Positions 33,004 through 45,032 of a stretch of DNA of 64,000 nt are shown one piece after another. The DNA comes from Ariolimax columbianus (taxonomy: Eukaryota; Mollusca; Gastropoda; Stylommatophora; Arionidae). A program made the position numbers and the translations under genes. A model generated the notes under the pieces. It saw only the letters and a list, made by a program, of their open reading frames with translations. It searched no databases and was not told where the DNA came from. Location: positions 124,276,474 to 124,340,473 of the forward strand of contig JAVGWX010000003.1 of the NCBI GenBank assembly GCA_036924085.1. The letters are read 5' to 3'. Numbering within the stretch: the first letter of the stretch is position 1; each line of letters begins with the position of its first letter.

Positions 33004-33585
33004 GTGACTGAGACAGCAGATCAAAGACTTCTATGCTGTAGATTTTGGTGCACTGGTAAGCTGAACAGCTATCACAGGTGCCTGCACAGAATCCTGGGCG
33101 TTGGGTGGCAAGACAAGATCATCAACGCAGAGGTGTTAGAGAGAACAGGCACTGTCACAATCTTGTCCATGCTTAGTCTTCGAAGGCTCCGCTGGCTGGG
33201 ACACATTCGGAGGATGGATGATGGCAGAATACCAAAATATCTTCTCTATGGGGAATTACAGTTGTAGAAAGGTCTCAGGGCCGGCCACTGCTTCGGTACA
33301 AGGATGTATGCAAGCGGGATATGAATGACGCAGGCATCGACATGGAATCATGGGAACATGACGTCATTGATCGTGTTACATGGAGGGGCAGGATTAAGTA
33401 TGGAATACAGACAAAGGAGATACTGATTGCTGATAGGCTAAAGAACCAGAGTTTTTAGAAGACACGCGACACTATGCGATACAGCAAACGGTCCTGATTT
33501 TTCTTGCACACAATGTGGAAGATGCTTCTCTGCCCGGATTGGTCTTACGAGTCACATTCGTAACCGTCATGGACTGTAGTTGCAT
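33004..33585 (+). mobile_element. LINE 3' end with C2H2 finger
   Basis: An 87-codon frame gives LHRILGVGWQDKIINAEVLE and LRWLGHIRRMDDGRIPKYLL, parallel to 306-700. After frameshifts the element closes with a finger FSCTQCGRCFSARIGL-TSH-I-R-NRH at about 33499-33570 (C-x2-C-x12-H-x4-H), all ligands present. The TACGAGTCACATTCGTAACC end belongs to this finger. The RT itself is absent. Confidence 0.85.
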
Positions 33586-34064
33586 ACCTTTTCAAAGCAC
33601 AATTACTGTCGTCTAACAAGACGGAAAGAGCTAATGCTGATGATGATGGTAAGGTGATTGGATAAGTGCATAAATGTTGGTGAAAATGATGTTGAGGAAT
33701 ATGGAGCAACAAAAGTGCAATAATAAATGGGTCTAAAGATCTCATTTAGATAGCGGCTTGTGGCCTGTTTAATGACTTGCCCTCCTCTCTCTATACAGTC
33801 TTAATCGACCTGTACTTCTACATAAGCCTCTGTGCAGGTCCCATCTCTGATGTGAGATGGATGTGGCCAGTAGGAGGATTTCCTGCTTAGCGTGCTAGAC
33901 TCGAGCAGCTTATTACTCCACAATGAAGGGTGGTTAACTGATGTGTGAGTCTATCTTAATAGACTCAAACACTAGAGCAAAGTAGACCCGCGGCCTGTCA
34001 TGCGCCATCTGTGCTGATCTTAACAAATCACTTAACTACTGCAAGTGTGTTATGCCTGGTCACA
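33586..34064. other. No feature recognised
   Basis: Non-repetitive sequence with no supported frame. Confidence 0.4.
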
Positions 34065-34065
34065 G

Positions 34066-34137
34066 GGTTAGTCGCCTCTTACGACATGCTGTTTGTGGGG
34101 CAGTGGTGCTATTCTTGTCCTTGTCAAACACAGACTC
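34066..34137 (+). repeat. Short dispersed repeat D4, copy 2
   Basis: Contains TAGTCGCCTCTTACGACATG and CAGTGGTGCTATTCTTGTCC and pairs with copy 1 at 29136-29206. Other parts of a SINE (head or tail) are not recognisable around it. Confidence 0.45.
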
Positions 34138-34724
34138 ATGCAAACCACTCGCGATCTCAATATTTGTGAAAAGGATAGGCCAAATGTCACTTTCCTAACG
34201 TGTCATAATTGTGGCTAGAGAGAGTTGTGAATGGGACTGGCAACTTCAACATGTAAATTGTTGCTTCGGATTCACCACTGCAATTCGTTTGATTTTTATC
34301 CTGGTCTTTGTGTCTCGTTTTAACTCCAGCCGGAGTATAATGCCACAGCTACAGTTGGCCTCCATTAGCTAAGAAACCAGCACCAAAACACTTTGTACAA
34401 GTGCAGTAATGGTTTCTGTAACAGTTTGTTTTACATGATGAGGTCGCTAACCTTACTCACAACTCTCTTTAGTTGAATGATTGAATGCATGCTTTATTTA
34501 TAAAGGTTAGAATAAGGGACTAAATGCAGTGCCGGGCCTACTTTTCAAATACCAGGAGAAATGTAAAAATCAACCAATACGCACAACTGCTGATATACAG
34601 CGTCGGCCCATAAATCTACGATCTTAAAATATTGTTTTTAAACTCTGCTGAAAACAACCTGATTATTATTTAAGTTTGTTAGACGATACGTACCTACATT
34701 TGACTTATTTTGTTGTTGGTGTGG
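34138..34724. other. No feature recognised
   Basis: No frame, repeat or RNA gene supported. Confidence 0.4.
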
Positions 34725-34870
34725 TATTTAAAGGTTTGCCTTTCTTTATTCTACTTATTAACGAAGGCGCGCTCTTTCCACCCATTCCGTATTTCTGTGG
34801 AGGATATCAGGACGTATTGGCCAGTGCATGGATGCATGTGTGTATCTGTTTGTAATATGTATGACATGCT
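34725..34870 (+). repeat. Dispersed repeat D3, copy 2
   Basis: Aligned block by block with 8905-9065, as described there. The two share a GTGTGTATCTGT end preceded by CCAGTGCATGGATGCATG. Class unknown. Confidence 0.5.
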
Positions 34871-35708
34871 ACTACCACTTTTGTAGTCAAGGAGCCAATG
34901 CTCTAAATCCCGCCTCTAATCGAATAGTCTTTGTTCTATGTGTATGTCCCTGGCATGGCTCTTATCATGTGTAGAAGCTTGCCGCTACGCGTGTCCGACC
35001 TTGACAGGCAGTGTACCTTTCTTTTTCTCCTCCATTACCCTTACCAACAGTTAATGGTCGGCTAAGATAAACAACCTACGATTAATAACTAACTTACACG
35101 CAGCTAGTAGGTGGTTGCTAATGTTGGAGTCACCTTGGCGAGCGTCACTTAAGCCCTGGGTATTTTTCTAGCCATTCGACTAGTCCCATGTCCCTTTTGG
35201 AGATGCCATTGTGTGGGAAGAACGTACTTCCAAAAAGAATGTATTTACTTTTCATAAGAGTATTACCTATTATATTACTTACTCATTTTAGTTGTATATG
35301 CCAGAACATCATCTTCCAATTGCTCTTTCGCTCAAACCTACATTTGGGCATATTTCAGTTAGTAATCAAATTGTCTGCCGTCAACTGCACGCTGTTCTAG
35401 CGCATCCAACACTTTCTTTATACACTCTCTTTCTTCATCCACGTTGCTAATTCTCTTTTGTAGATATTTTCCTGCAGCAACAAAAAACTCACAAATATCA
35501 TTATCCCCCAAATCGGCTAATTTTCAGCACGGATAACACAAATATTTAAAGGGGATGTATTTCTAGGTCTCATCCTGTATATTCTAGAACGGTAAACAAT
35601 TGCAATCCAGGGTAAACGAAAGGCATCTGATGAAACAAATAACAATCTTAAGATCGAATTGACTAAATGTCGACCCAGAGGTCAGTAAATAAACAATGTC
35701 TACCCCAG
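34871..35708. other. No feature recognised
   Basis: A 70-codon hydrophobic frame at 35188-35400 is not assignable. No repeat seen. Confidence 0.35.
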
Positions 35709-35710
35709 GA

Positions 35711-36145
35711 ATGGGGGCACGTTAGCTCAGTTCATAGAGAACAATTCGCTATTTTCTGTGGTAACAGTGTGCTTCAGTTCATAGAGACACTATTTTCTGT
35801 GGTAACAGCGTGCCTCAGTTCATAGATAACAATCCACTATTTTCTGTGGTAACAGCGTGCCTCAGTTCATAGAGAACAATCCACTATTTTCTGGGGTAAC
35901 AGTGTGCCTCGATTCGAATCGTGTCCGGAGACTAAAAAAATCCTGGTCGTGATTTTTAATCGGGGGCCGCTTCTCCTGTCAGCCTAGCTGTAAATGGGTA
36001 CCTAACGAATGAGTTAGGAAAAGTAAAAAACAGCAAGGAAGGTCACTGGCCATCCCACCTCTCACAGGCTGCAGCTTAGTACAACAGAGCTTTCACAACT
36101 TTGTCATTTTACCCCTGGGTAACCGTGCATCGAACCAAACATTAC
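35711..36145 (+). repeat. tRNA-derived SINE with internally multiplied head
   Basis: The head opens with a box A in GTTAGCTCAGTTCATAGAG (35721-35739) and reaches box B GATTCGAATC at 35910-35919. Between the boxes a 41-47-bp piece, beginning AGTTCATAGAGAACAATCCA and ending AACAGCGTGCCTC, is present four times (35729-35910). A normal tRNA head has about 45 bp here. The body CTGTAAATGGGTACCTAA, then AAACAGCAAGGAAGGTCACT and GCTGCAGCTTAGTA (35988-36085), is shared with SINEs at 30.2 and 50.7 kb. Confidence 0.8.
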
Positions 36146-36660
36146 TGTACTTAATTAAGTCTCCAGGCAGTCGCCAGCTTAATTTACATAGGCAGTACCT
36201 TCACTAGAGAGAAGAATAAAGGGTAATTATTGTAAGAGGAAACAAACTGGTCAAGACCTGATATCATATCTTCGTTCGTGCTCTTGGAAACAGGGTGCAT
36301 TACAGCAGTCTGCCCAACGAGACGAGGATTGACACTTGAATCCTAATAGTGGTGAGCTTACTGAAAAATCTTACACTACACTACAGCCCGGGGGACACTG
36401 ATCCAGCCTGTCAGGTACACATCTGGAAGTAAGAAGACAAACTGTAACCCGCTACCAAAGAAGCATAGATAATAATTCAACTAAGCACGAGCAACTTTGA
36501 CCAACAACAGGCACCCCGAAAACATCAACAGCAGACAACAAGAAAGTAAGTCAAGTAATAGGCTATCTTGAACAGTCTTGTGGTGGTCCACCGAGAGCCC
36601 TTTGGTAACCCAAGAAACAAATGTAAAATTTAAAATTGGTTTATTACTATCAATTTTGAC
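36146..36660. other. No feature recognised
   Basis: Unique-looking sequence. The 322-codon and 177-codon frames of the next array begin or end inside it. Confidence 0.4.
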
Positions 36661-36663
36661 TCG

Positions 36664-37478
36664 TGTGACTAACATCCTGGTCACTAACATCCTAGTTACT
36701 AACATCCTGGTCACCAACATCCTGGTCACCAACATCCTAGTCACCAACATCCTAGCCGCTAACATCCTAGCCACTAACATCCTAGTCACTAACATCCTAG
36801 CCACTAACATCCTAGTCACTAACATCCTAGTTACTAATATCCTAGTCACAAACATCCTAGTCACTAACATCCTAGTTACTAACATCCTAGTCACAAACAT
36901 CCTAGTCACTAACATCCTAGTCACCAACATCCTAGTCACCAACATCCTATCCACTAACATCCTAGCCACTAAGATCCTAGTCACCAACATCCTAGTCACC
37001 AACATCCTAGTCACTTACATCTTAGTCAGTAACATCCTAGTCACCAACATCCTAGTCACCAACATCTTAGTCACCAACATCTTAGTCACCAACATCCTAG
37101 TCACTAACATCATAGCCACTAACATCCTAGTCACTAACATCCTAGTCACTTACATCCTAGTCAGTAACATCCTAGTCACCAACATCCTAGCCACTAACAT
37201 CCTAGTCACTAACATCCTAGTCACAAACATCCTAGCCACTAACATCCTAGCCACTAACATCCTAGCCACTAACATACTAGTCACTAACATACTAGTCACT
37301 AATATTATAGCCACTAACATCCTAGTCACTAACATACTAGTCACTAATATCCTAGCCACTAACATCCTAGTCACTAACATACTAGTCACTAACATACTAG
37401 TCACTAACATCCTAGCCACTAACATACTAGTCACTAACATCCTAGTCCCTAACATCCTAATCACTAACATCCAGATGT
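36664..37478. repeat. 15-bp minisatellite, about 54 copies, open on both strands
   Basis: The unit AACATCCTAGTCACT repeats with substitutions but almost no indels for about 815 bp. Because 15 is a multiple of three, the plus strand encodes (TNILV)n inside a 322-codon frame (36578-37546) and the minus strand (MLVTR)n inside frames at 37014-36481 and 37515-37150. A distinctive variant set (ACTTACAT..TAGTCAGTAACAT) recurs exactly 135 bp apart (37016 and 37151), so a nine-unit block was duplicated. The non-repeat ends of the plus frame show no signal peptide or known domain. I take it as a satellite rather than a gene. Confidence 0.93.
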
Positions 37479-37599
37479 TCCTGACGGACACAACTAGAGA
37501 GTATATCCCCAACACTAGATCGGCTCCTCCTTCTTTCTTTGATTAAGTAGCCCGCCCATCTCGTGATGTCCCAGATCGATAGCTCGTGCACCTGTTCCT

Positions 37600-37835
37600 G
37601 GAAATCAGTTCAGGTCATCCCGAAACTAGTGAGGTCGTTGGGGCACACATGAAGACATCCTCACAACCCCACTCCGCCCTTCTCTGTCAGTGGCCGCTGC
37701 CTGTGACTCTTCTGATTGGAGATTGGTCCATTCTCTTATTTTGTCCTTTTGCCGTCTGCCTTGCACCTTTACCCGTGCAGGATCGTATTTGCAAGACCAT
37801 TTGATCTCAATATGTGACCGTACCAAGCGAGTTTA
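37600..37835 (-). mobile_element. LINE C-terminal fragment
   Basis: The minus-strand frame 37826-37626 reads VKVQGRRQKDKIREWTNLQS and EESQAAATDREGRSGVVRMS, the basic linker and final segment of RTE-like LINE proteins (GRRRQRW..A-DRxxWR). Nothing else of the element is present. The downstream plus sequence contains a (TTGAC)n run at 38028-38063. Confidence 0.6.
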
Positions 37836-38790
37836 CTTCTTTTGACAAAAGAAGGTAATCAGAGGCTTGAAATTATCTCACCCCTATTGGAGTCGTCTCC
37901 GGGACCACCCGCGCCTCACCTGGCTGAGACACATCCCATCCACTCCATCTTTTCTGCACACTGCCTGGGACTGCCATCAACCTAGACGGTCAGTGCAACT
38001 GGCCTTGGTTACTTGTGCGGATTACTTGACTTGACTTGACTTGACTTGACTTGACTTGACTTGATGTTGTATCATTTACCTGTTTCAATACCCTGCTCAC
38101 TAAAGCGCGTGTAAATCGGACGCCTTTAATGCGGCTTCAAAGCCGCAAATTTCAATAACATATATGGACATCTGAAACTACTATTTGAACACGTATTTGT
38201 GTGACAATGACAGGCGTCGATATCATCCTGATAAACCAATAAACATTTCCAGCCCCGTGTTTAATATGCACTTTTAGTATGGATAAATATTTGGAAAACT
38301 GATTATCGTGAGTAGTTAAATTTGAACAAAGACACAACAATACATCCTTTCAGTGCATTCGCTCGGCTGTGGTACTCAGTTATATTGTGATTTACTTTAT
38401 TATCGATAACGGTCGGCATTGTTCAATTTAAGGAGAAAAAGAACTTCAATACGCAGGGGGGAAAGAATATAGATTACTTTAACAATTTGGTGTAAAGAAA
38501 TTATACGCTGAGCCGTGTGATCTTTAAATGTTCTAAACGCAAAAATTGATAAAAAACATTGATAGAAAGAATCGTTATTTCGCTCGAGTACAAAATGTGT
38601 ACACATGTTGAGTGCGAACAGCTGCTTGGCAAGATGCTCTGCTCTAATAAAACGATTCAGAATAATTCCACTTTAAAGATGAACTGAAACCATACACGAT
38701 GTTTAAAACAAACCACTATTCCTCCATTAATTAAGGAATGCGTGTTTATGTCTTTATTTGTGACAACTTTTCAACTCAGTTCTCGCTGTT
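37836..38790. other. (TTGAC)n repeat and a small hairpin; no gene
   Basis: About seven TTGAC units at 38028-38063. GCGGCTT-CA-AAGCCGC (38131-38146) is a short perfect hairpin. The rest is AT-rich and unassigned. Confidence 0.5.
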
Positions 38791-38791
38791 T

Positions 38792-38930
38792 TACACAAGA
38801 ACTCGTTGTGTTACACAAGACCTCGTTGTGTTACGCAAGATTTTGTTTTTATTAGTTTTGTTACACAAGACCTCGTGTTACACAAGACCTCGTTGTGTTA
38901 CACAAGATCTCGTTGTCTTACACACTGAGT
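38792..38930. repeat. 20-bp tandem repeat, about six copies
   Basis: Unit TTACACAAGACCTCGTTGTG with variants (GATTTTG, TCTCG). One copy is interrupted by a TTTTTATTAG insertion near 38846. Confidence 0.85.
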
Positions 38931-39394
38931 CGAACGGGTTTTACGCTACATCATTGCAATGTGTCATGCATTTTGTCATAGTAGTGCCATAGACTGTGAT
39001 TTTAATGTGCTCGGTTCATGCTATAACATGCACAAGTAAGTATTTAAACTGATTTCTAATTGGCTATTATTTTTTCTAATTGGTTATTATTTTTTCTTTA
39101 TAGTGAGTTTCTAAGTCTTTTAGTGAGCATCACATCTCATCTTTTCATTTATGCTGCTAGATGACTTGAGGTCGTGCAGTCTTCTACTGTGTACCATCTG
39201 CGTAGAGTCTCTTAATTTCAGCCCGTCTCTATGTTTCCTTAACACGATCAATCGTTTTCTAGGTCTACCTCTTGCATTAAATATATATGTGTGCTAGTAT
39301 TCGTCTCATGACAGCTAGATTTGGAGGCATTTTCAAGTAATATAATTATTTTGTTCTCAATATTTATTTTTCTTCTTCTTTTTCATTTATTTCC
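38931..39394. other. 21-bp direct duplication; otherwise unassigned
   Basis: CTAATTGGCTATTATTTTTT occurs twice in tandem at about 39057-39098. No gene was recognised. Confidence 0.4.
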
Positions 39395-39670
39395 TTATCA
39401 AGGTCTTAAAAAGGGCACCGTTGTTTTGTAAAGCTGTTTCATCTCCGTACTGCTTATGTCTCTAATATGCTTCGCGAGGCCAATATTGTTTTCTTCCTTC
39501 CTTGTGATACTGGAGCTTTGTAGGATGTGTTCCACGGTCATGGTATACTCACCATATACTCACCTGCCATTTCTTTCAATCCTCTTTTTTGTTTGAAAGA
39601 TGGCTATTGAATCTCATATGCCTAGTTCTCTGTCTGTAGAGGACGAATTGCTATTCTTTCTTTTGTATGT
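39395..39670 (-). mobile_element. LINE terminal zinc-knuckle domain fragment
   Basis: On the minus strand, TMTVEHILQSSS (family TAEHLLQNCP) is followed by a helical stretch ending in KQLYKTTVPFLRP, the same terminal domain as at 1355-1640 and 62600-62880. It is truncated and degraded, with stops before the HILQ box. Confidence 0.55.
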
Positions 39671-41115
39671 ATATGTATACCTTCAGTACGTTCCATTGCA
39701 AAACCCACAGGGTTTGGGTTGCAGATATGCCGGGGAGTACATTATGGGGTGAGACATGTCATTGTGTATGCGGGCACCTCTTTGTATAGTCCAGGTCCTT
39801 GAAGCACCTTTCGGTACAGCACGTCCGTTTTCAGCAGTCATTTTCTTCAGGTTTGCATCCCTAGCCTTAGGTTGCCTTTAACCAGCCTGTCGGCCAAACC
39901 TGCAAGGGAGCAAGTTATTTATGGCTGCCTAGTTTAAATATAGTTTTATGGGGGAGTGAAGAGGTAGAGGATGTCCTACGTGGTTCGTGAGCCTTGCGCC
40001 GTCCCATTTGTCTACCACCAGACTCCCACATTCACGACTGCTCTGTCAGCAGCCACGCAATTCAGTTCCACATCGATTCATTGTGGTCTTGACGTCATTG
40101 TTCACATTAACTGGGGTCATCATCTGTCGGATATAATGTTCAATGGATGGCTTTTCCTTTGGACTTGTCCTATTTGACTTCGCCTATACCTCGTTTGCTT
40201 TCGTATCTTGCCTCGCGTTGGGGTTAAAACAAACCTTTGGCAAAATTACTCGATACAGCAGGGTTCACCAAGATTACGTGAAGTACGGTTGGACAGGAGG
40301 GCTGAAAGACATGAGTCTTGTATTGTGTCTCTCTGCCCCATTCGGACCCGTTGTACATTTGTGATAAACATGACGTTGTTCCACCAACATGTCGGATTTT
40401 GTTTTCTTCATGTCTTTAAACTGATAGAAGTATTTTGTTTTGAGATTAATAGACACATTCTGTCCTCTTTGCTCTTTTTCACCTCTCTCCAATTGGTCAC
40501 TGTTAACAACGGTAGTCGTTTCTGTCCTGTATTTCGATTTTGCCAATGTACCTGATTTACTGAACATAGTGCCATGTTTTCCCCCAGATTGAAATGGCAT
40601 TTGAAGAATTGTAATCGTAATAAATGTATAGCATAACATTTTCAGTGTTGAAAAAAGACAAATGATTCCTGGAATAGTTCGGCCCACCGCATACCTCTAA
40701 TAATAGACTCACGGTCTAAACAAAGTGAGAGAGTGAAGGTTAACACCAGGCATGTGTCAGCGAATTGATCAAAAAGAAGGTGGGTGTTAGTTGAAAACAG
40801 AATCTGTACTAGATTACTGATTTGTGTGACTCATAGATAATCCCCAAGCTGAAAACGCCTAGAATACGACAGGATAACCATTCTGGGGACGAATTATAGT
40901 ACTTTCAGAAGTAGGTGTTGTTGGAATTTATAAATTATTGGAATAATTTCAGAACCAATCAGCTTGACGTGCCTCTATTTTCATTGGAAGGTTAATGTGA
41001 ATGCTGAAATATTATGTAGACTACACGGATGTATCAAAACAGTGTTGTTGTTTTTTTAATTTGTATTTTTATGCGGCAGATACTAATCGTTTAAATATAC
41101 AGCACATTTTACTGT
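39671..41115. other. No gene recognised; a 137-codon frame without known domain
   Basis: The minus-strand frame 40687-40274 overlaps plus-strand frames of 115 and 73 codons. None has a domain I can name. I see no repeat in this 1.4 kb. Confidence 0.25.
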
Positions 41116-41117
41116 TC

Positions 41118-42190
41118 TTAGTCTGACCCGTTCTTCGCCAAAGGGTGGTCACCCTTGAGCGGGCTCCAACTCAGGGTTCAGTCGTTTCTGTCGAGGGCGT
41201 GGGTCGTCACGTGGGATAGTATGTTTGTTGTGGGATCGTGTATGTTGTTTTTGTTTACTGAAATTCGTCAGCAAGTTGGGGGTCGTCCTCGAGGTCTCCT
41301 TTTGCCGCGCGGGTACCTCATGGTGGTAATGGTACTCCATCTTTCGTCTACCCAGCGGTGGTGTTTTGAATGGTTGACGTGCTGTAGGACATCCTTGATG
41401 TGTGACATTCTACAGATGTCGATACTCTGTAGTTCAATTTGCCGTTGTTGTCTGAAAGTTTTGCCCACGAGGCTTTCAAGAGATGTGTGTGCTGTTCTCA
41501 GTTGGTTCTCGGCTGCTTTTGTTAGAGACTAAGTTTAGCTACCATAGCAGAGCGCTGTTAGTACTACCAAGTCGAAGATGTCCGCACGTAGTCTGGTATC
41601 TTTTGTGGCGTCTGTTGCTGTCATGATGGAGTTTAAGGCTGCCCAATCGCCTGTTTACGTCTGGGGTCTCACGTTTTATGTTGTTCTCCATGTTGAGGAG
41701 CCTTCACAGAAAAGCATATTCGTGAGAGTCCTCTATGGGCGTTCCACTCAAGAGTATGGGGTTGGGCTCTGCGAAACGGTTGCTAATAGCTTTGGTTCTC
41801 CCTAGGTTCATAGCTAGACCTGTCTTCCGTGTCTAGTGACCGCAGCATCTCTGTCGCTTCTAGGGGCGTCCCTGTGATGAGGACGATGTCGTCTTCTGTC
41901 GATTTGGGTGCCGTAGTTGTCCCTGTCGCAGTGCCTCATCGTCGACTCCAGGCATGCAGAGAATAGGTTCAGCGAGATGTGGTCTCCTTTCCGTACTCCC
42001 TTCTCGGTCGCGATGGTGATGGGTTGAGTGAATGGGCAGATGACGGTGGTGAATCCTTCGTAGCATTGTTTACAATTATTTCGATGTTGTGGAGTTCTAC
42101 TCCTTGCTTGCCCAGCGCTTCCCACACGAATTCTGTTTCAACCGAGTCGAATGCCTTTTTGACATTGTACAGTACTTCCGTTAATTGATA
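41118..42190 (-). mobile_element. LINE RT and post-RT fragment
   Basis: Reading the minus strand: VKKAFDSVETEFVWEALGKQ (42170-42110), the RT box with Asp followed by the usual linker; LNLFSACLES (about 41970), equivalent to SPKLFTACLE; then the post-RT segment RQQRQIELQSIDICRMSHIK (41460-41400) and the PRGRPPT basic motif (about 41290). The 3' end near 41118-41150 (GTGACCACCCTTTGGCGAAG, AACGGGTCAGAC) matches the plus-strand copy ending at 25115. The catalytic FADD is not visible and several frames are shifted. Confidence 0.8.
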
Positions 42191-42575
42191 CTACATTAAG
42201 AGTCGCAGAAGTATCTTCATTTATCATAGTGGTATGAGCAAAGTATTTTCCCTTATAAATGTACATTGATGTTTATAATATAATGATTTCCAGTAAAATC
42301 TGTGTTGAAAAAAAATTATATGACTATTGTTTATATTTGTATATCAGTGTTTTTTTTTCTAATTAAACGTTATGTTCCAAGCTTCACTGTACGTTTAAGT
42401 ATGTATTAGTTAATGTCCTTTATTGTTGGGATATCCGCAGAATGTACTCACTCTATTCAGAATATAATGTCTCAAAAAGATTGATGACTGTCTTCGGCTG
42501 AAAGAATGACAAATTATTTTCCCATCAATAATCGTCTTCCTCCTTCATTACATGGTCCTCACATTTAATTCAGAA
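42191..42575. other. No feature recognised
   Basis: AT-rich; short T and A runs only. Confidence 0.4.
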
Positions 42576-42579
42576 TTGT

Positions 42580-43530
42580 TTATCAATGTCTAAGAGGGCA
42601 GCAAATGCAGGTTTATTTACGTCAGATAATTTGAAGGTTTTGTTGTCACTTTCCACCTGCTCTTTCACATGTGCCTAAACTAATTCTATAGGATTGAAGT
42701 CTGAATGGTACGCTGGCAACATTAAATATATAGGACCGTCTTCCTGGATTACTTTGTCCATTTTAAACGTCTTTGATCTGTGTGTATTCTTTACACGTGA
42801 CAACAATTCTGATTTGAGGTGCATTTCCGTAAATTGAATGTATTCCATTGTTAGTCAACGTATTATTTTTCCTTAGTACTTGCTGATATCTGGACCTTGT
42901 CTTCCAATGCCACTGCATTTATTGTAGGAGTATTGTTCATTACTAGACGGAACTACAGTTTTCTTAATCCACTTTCTAAACATGTAGCCATTCATCGCTG
43001 AATGACAGCCCCGATTGTCGGTAGATTTTGAAATAAATCATTCTTCAACAGTCTATTATGTCTGTTACCTGCAGGAGCTATTATCAGTCTCTGTCGTTTA
43101 CTACTTGGCACAATTCTATTTATACACCCATCCACAGACTGCCACTCCTTTTCATTAATATGGTGTGCATTTATCCATGTTTCATCTATATTCACAATGT
43201 CATTATTGTCTTGATATATTTCTCTAATCTCCGTAAACGTTAACTTCCAAATGCTACTATGACAGGCTTTCTACAAATGATTTTTCTACCACCTGCTTGC
43301 GAAATGTGAAGCTAGCGCTCCTTTCAGTCTTCCATTGTGTAGTTTTAGATATTTTAATGTCGTTGATCTATCTCCGTGAAAAATTCTGTTTTATTAGGGT
43401 TAATACTTCTTTAGCATCCAACATTCTGCAAATGTATCGTTAAATAACTTCTTTGTAAATTTATCAACTTCCTTTTTCTCTTTCTGGATCTCCGGTGTTA
43501 TTTGAAGTATGACTGTCATGTTCTAGTGTC
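42580..43530 (-). pseudogene. IS630/Tc1-like DDE transposase relic
   Basis: Minus-strand pieces in order: an N-terminal segment PEIQKEKEVDKFTKKLF (about 43490-43440); VNIDETWINAHH (43205-43160), the first catalytic Asp of the family's YLDETWVNA; SSKRQRLIIAPAG (PSGKGKRLIIxHAG); CHSAMNGYMFRKWIKK (about 43005-42955; family DYHxxMN); and LPAYHSDFNPIELV (about 42720-42690), the third catalytic region. Frameshifts and stops interrupt every junction. Terminal repeats were not found, so element limits are unknown. Confidence 0.75.
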
Positions 43531-43975
43531 CAGCGGGCGAATGACCTGTCGATTATTCCAGGGAAATGTATTGTTCTTTCTTCTTGGTTTAAAATACGAT
43601 GATACAGATTCCAAAGTCTAGCCTCTTGTAAGAAATATTTTTGCAAATGTTGGTAGTGTAACAAATTTAACTTTCAACGCCATTCTAATAATAATGTCAC
43701 GATATATCTGTTAGTCTTTACAAATTGGACAGAAAGAAATATGATAACGACGAAATACCCTAAATAATTGGCCGGTTTTGATACATTCATTGGAATAGTA
43801 GTGAGTGTTTACGATTTTCCACCAAAAAAAACAACACTTGCAATTCGCACACATTGCCATGGGTTACTGTAAAGCTCTGAAAATGTTATCTATCAAAGAT
43901 ATACTTTTTTTGTATGCATCCTGATCGCTTCATTTGACTGAAGAAAAAATGACATAACGTCGATCTTACAATAAC
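43531..43975. other. Unassigned
   Basis: A 66-codon frame at 43664-43464 (minus) just upstream of the DDE relic could be its N-terminal part, but no motif proves it. Confidence 0.25.

Positions 43976-43976
<1 letters not shown>

Positions 43977-44043
<67 letters not shown>
43977..44043. repeat. (TA)n microsatellite
   Basis: About 32 TA units. Confidence 0.97.
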
Positions 44044-44044
<1 letters not shown>

Positions 44045-44630
44045 CTTGCAGTTCTAGGTACACAATGTTAAGATGATGTATTGATTAACCTTCATATTAA
44101 AAGAGAGTTGTCTAAAACCTCGAGATATATTTGAGACATTTAGTTTTCTCGTGGAACATTCTTGATTACTTTAGCCTTATATTATATGCAAAGTCGTACT
44201 ATATTTGGACCAATACGTGTGCATAACGGCAGTCATTTTCTACATCGAGTCGCACAATAAAACAAACAAATAAACACTCGCAAAAGGAATATATTGTTTC
44301 TGGTTAAATGAGACATTTCTCACCACAAGAGGGCTTAACATTTCAGAAACCAAAGCATTGACAAGATACATAAGAATTTAACAACGCGATTACAGCGCCG
44401 GAAATTGAACTCAGTGTCAGCTCGCGCTCAGATGTCATCCAGACCTGGTAGAGAAGGGTCGCACAATCGTTCCAGATAAAAATATTTATTTGATTTATTA
44501 TTGAGTACTTTTTAAAACTATCTTTTATGCTACAACGGCGAACAAAATATCCATTATCTATTATTGAGCACACACATTGCTTTATTACTGTATTATATGT
44601 TCGTCACTATTTATCGAGCTGCATTTTAAT
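44044..44630. other. No feature recognised
   Basis: A 76-codon minus-strand frame at 44573-44343 is unassigned. Confidence 0.35.
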
Positions 44631-44632
44631 TA

Positions 44633-45032
44633 ATGTTACTGGTACTTTGCTGCGAATCATGGACGATTACCACAATTTCCAGACAAAGAATCAAATCCTT
44701 CGAGTCAAAATGTCACAGAAAGATCCTCAGAATACCCTGGACAGAGAAAAAGACAAATGTAGACATTCGGCAAGAGTTGAGCTTAGAGGAGAACTGGCTT
44801 ATCAGTTCCATTTTGGCTAGAAAATGCAAATACTTTGGTCACATCAAGAGACACAACGGTCTTGAGAGGAAGGAGTAGACCAAGAAGCCGATGGCACCAA
44901 GATATCCAGGAATGCCTGGGTATGACTGTTGCGGAGGCTGGAGTTTTGTCAAGCGAACGAGTTTCTTTCAGACAGACTGTGATGAGAGCGACGTTCTATA
45001 AAGGACATGCTACATGATGATGATGGTACTTG
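44633..45032 (+). mobile_element. RTE-type LINE 3' end with GAT tail
   Basis: The frame at 44633-44878 reads CCESWTITT, KCHRKILRIPWTEKKTNVDI, RQELSLEENWLISSI and KYFGHIKRHNGLERK. A second frame continues to VMRATFYKGHAT before TGATGATGATGG at about 45014-45027. A frameshift near 44870 splits the domain. It is the best-preserved of three copies (others at 10870-11290 minus and 21630-21868 plus). Confidence 0.85.

Noticed and set aside
40274..40687. 137-codon minus-strand frame as a gene
   Set aside because: No domain, no splice or promoter context, and plus-strand frames of similar length overlap it. Kept only as an unassigned frame.
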